From Burkholderiales bacterium RIFCSPHIGHO2_12_FULL_61_11 (lineage in GTDB: Bacteria; Pseudomonadota; Gammaproteobacteria; Burkholderiales; Burkholderiaceae_C): a DNA stretch of 7,390 nt. The notes under the pieces are model-generated. The model did not search any database, had not been told where the DNA came from, and worked only from the letters and a program-made list of their open reading frames with translations. Where the stretch lies: NCBI GenBank assembly GCA_001770785.1, contig MERZ01000161.1:1289-8678 (forward strand), read 5' to 3'. This document shows positions 6,144 through 7,390 of this stretch, in pieces. The position numbers and the translations under genes were made by a program. How positions within the stretch are numbered: the stretch's first letter is position 1; every line of letters starts with the position of its first letter.

Positions 6144-6223
6144 ACGCAGTTCTAGTATCCGTTTCATATCAGCAGTTTTTCCTGACGGAAGGGCTGCGTT
6201 AATACCGCAGACATGGAACCGCA

Positions 6224-7390
6224 ATGCAACTCACGTTCCCAAAATTACTGCTCAAGCATGCCGCCGAACGCCCGGCCGCCGCAGCCATGCGGGAAAAAGA
6301 GTACGGCATCTGGCAAGCCCACAGCTGGGCCAGCATGGCCGTGCTGGTTGAACACATTGCGTGCGGCCTGCACCAGGCCGGCCTGCAGCGCGGCGAACAC
6401 ATGGTGGTGATCGGTGCCAACCGGCCGCGCCTGTACGCCACCATGCTGGCGGCGCAGTCGCTGGGGGCAATTCCCATTCCGCTGTACCAGGATGCGGTGG
6501 CTGCCGAATGCGTGTTTCCCATCACCAATGCCGACGTCCGGTTTGCCCTGGTGGAAGACCAGGAGCAGGTGGACAAAATGCTGGAAATCCGCGACCGCTG
6601 CCCCGACCTGACCCACCTTGTTTTTGACGACCCCCGAGGCCTGCGCAATTACAACGAGCCCGGTCTGGTGTCGCTGGACCAACTGATCGAATCAGGCCAG
6701 GCCTTGACGCAAAGCCAGCCGGCGTTGTTCAAGGCCGAAGTTGACAAAACCAGCCCCGACGACGTCGCCGCGATGTTTTTTACCTCGGGCACCACCGGCA
6801 ACCCCAAAGGCGTCGTGCACACCCACGCCACCTTGCTTGACCGAGCGCAAGCCGGCGCGCAATTTGACAAGCTCACCGCCACCGAGGAAGTGCTGGCCTA
6901 CCTGCCGCCGGCCTGGATCGGCCAGAACATCTTCAGCTACGCGCAGTGGCTGGCCTGCGGCTATGTCGTCAATTGCCCAGAAGACGCCAGCACCGTCACG
7001 ATTGACCTCAAGGAAATCGGCCCGACCTACTACTTTGCGCCGCCGCGGGTGTTCGAAGGCCTGCTCACCAGCGTGATGATCCGCATGGAAGACGCCGGCC
7101 GCATCAAGCGCGGCCTGTTCAACTACTTCATGGCGGTCGCCAAGCGCGTCGGCCCCGACCGCATGAATGGCAAGCCGGTGGGCCTGGCGCAGGCCCTGCT
7201 GTATGGCCTGGGCAACCTGATGGTGTATGGGCCGCTGCGCAACAACCTGGGCTTTTCGCGCGTGCGCGTGGCCTACACCGCCGGCGAAGCCATCGGGCCG
7301 GACCTCTTCACTTTTTACCGCTCCATCGGCATCAACTTGAAGCAACTGTACGGCTCCACCGAAACCGCCGTGTTTGTCTGCCTGCAGCCC
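6224..7390 (+). CDS. AMP-forming long-chain acyl-CoA ligase family protein, C-terminus cut by window edge
   Basis: The protein activates a carboxylic acid with ATP to an acyl-adenylate and transfers it to coenzyme A. The first 389 codons are visible, starting at ATG 6224 (MQLTFPKLLLKHAAERPAAA). A stop in the same frame at 6200-6202 excludes a longer start, and a weak GGAA lies at 6215-6218. The adenylate-forming signature FFTSGTTGNPKG is at residues 185-196, with YLPPAW downstream. The second core motif, LYGSTE, is at 375-380, just before the cut. The missing part should hold the C-terminal lid domain. The sequence around AYTAGEAIGPDLF and the large insert with MNGKPVG suggest the long-chain (COG1022-like) branch, which usually has about 600 or more residues. 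The substrate cannot be told from the sequence. Divergence from the Crp/Fnr gene suggests it is regulated by that protein. Confidence 0.92.
   Translation, partial: MQLTFPKLLLKHAAERPAAAAMREKEYGIWQAHSWASMAVLVEHIACGLHQAGLQRGEHMVVIGANRPRLYATMLAAQSLGAIPIPLYQDAVAAECVFPITNADVRFALVEDQEQVDKMLEIRDRCPDLTHLVFDDPRGLRNYNEPGLVSLDQLIESGQALTQSQPALFKAEVDKTSPDDVAAMFFTSGTTGNPKGVVHTHATLLDRAQAGAQFDKLTATEEVLAYLPPAWIGQNIFSYAQWLACGYVVNCPEDASTVTIDLKEIGPTYYFAPPRVFEGLLTSVMIRMEDAGRIKRGLFNYFMAVAKRVGPDRMNGKPVGLAQALLYGLGNLMVYGPLRNNLGFSRVRVAYTAGEAIGPDLFTFYRSIGINLKQLYGSTETAVFVCLQP

Larger units (their letters stand above)
6038..6223. other. Divergent intergenic region between regulator and acyl-CoA ligase genes
   Basis: The gap holds the candidate regulator promoter (6114-6143, minus strand) and a GC-rich block (6079-6110) with CCCGGG. 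No strong promoter could be recognised for the ligase gene; TAGTAT at 6153-6158 is a possible -10, but it lacks a fitting -35. Absence of a good sigma70 promoter would fit activator-dependent transcription. Confidence 0.45.

Overview
The window looks like chromosomal DNA of a GC-rich betaproteobacterium, most likely from the Comamonadaceae (Polaromonas/Rhodoferax/Acidovorax type). This rests on base composition, on the protein families and on the gene neighbourhoods. It is a judgement from memory of those families, not a database result.

Left part (1-3160, + strand): the end of a chaperone-usher pilus operon of the archaic (spore coat protein U / Csu) type. An outer-membrane usher lacks its N-terminus at the window edge. 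It overlaps by ATGA with a secreted protein of two spore-coat-U-like domains, which is probably the CsuE-like tip adhesin. The chaperone and pilin subunits would lie upstream, outside the window.

Middle (3161-4413): a repeat-bounded island. Two arms of about 225 bp, built from alternating copies of a short GTCATTGCGAG...GGCAATCCAT unit, lie in opposite orientation. Their inner 174 bp are nearly identical and align without gaps. Between the arms sit an AT-rich promoter region with repeated operator-like words and one small gene (3730-4098) for a secreted, two-cysteine protein that I do not recognise. This cassette is the least explained part of the window.

Right part (4414-7390): a minus-strand pair, consisting of an RluF-like rRNA pseudouridine synthase (4414-5262) and, upstream of it, a Crp/Fnr-family regulator (5318-6037). 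Divergent from the regulator is an AMP-forming acyl-CoA ligase (6224 to the window end, cut off at its C-terminus). The 186-bp divergent gap carries a candidate promoter for the regulator, overlapped by an imperfect palindrome. This suggests autoregulation and possibly control of the ligase gene.
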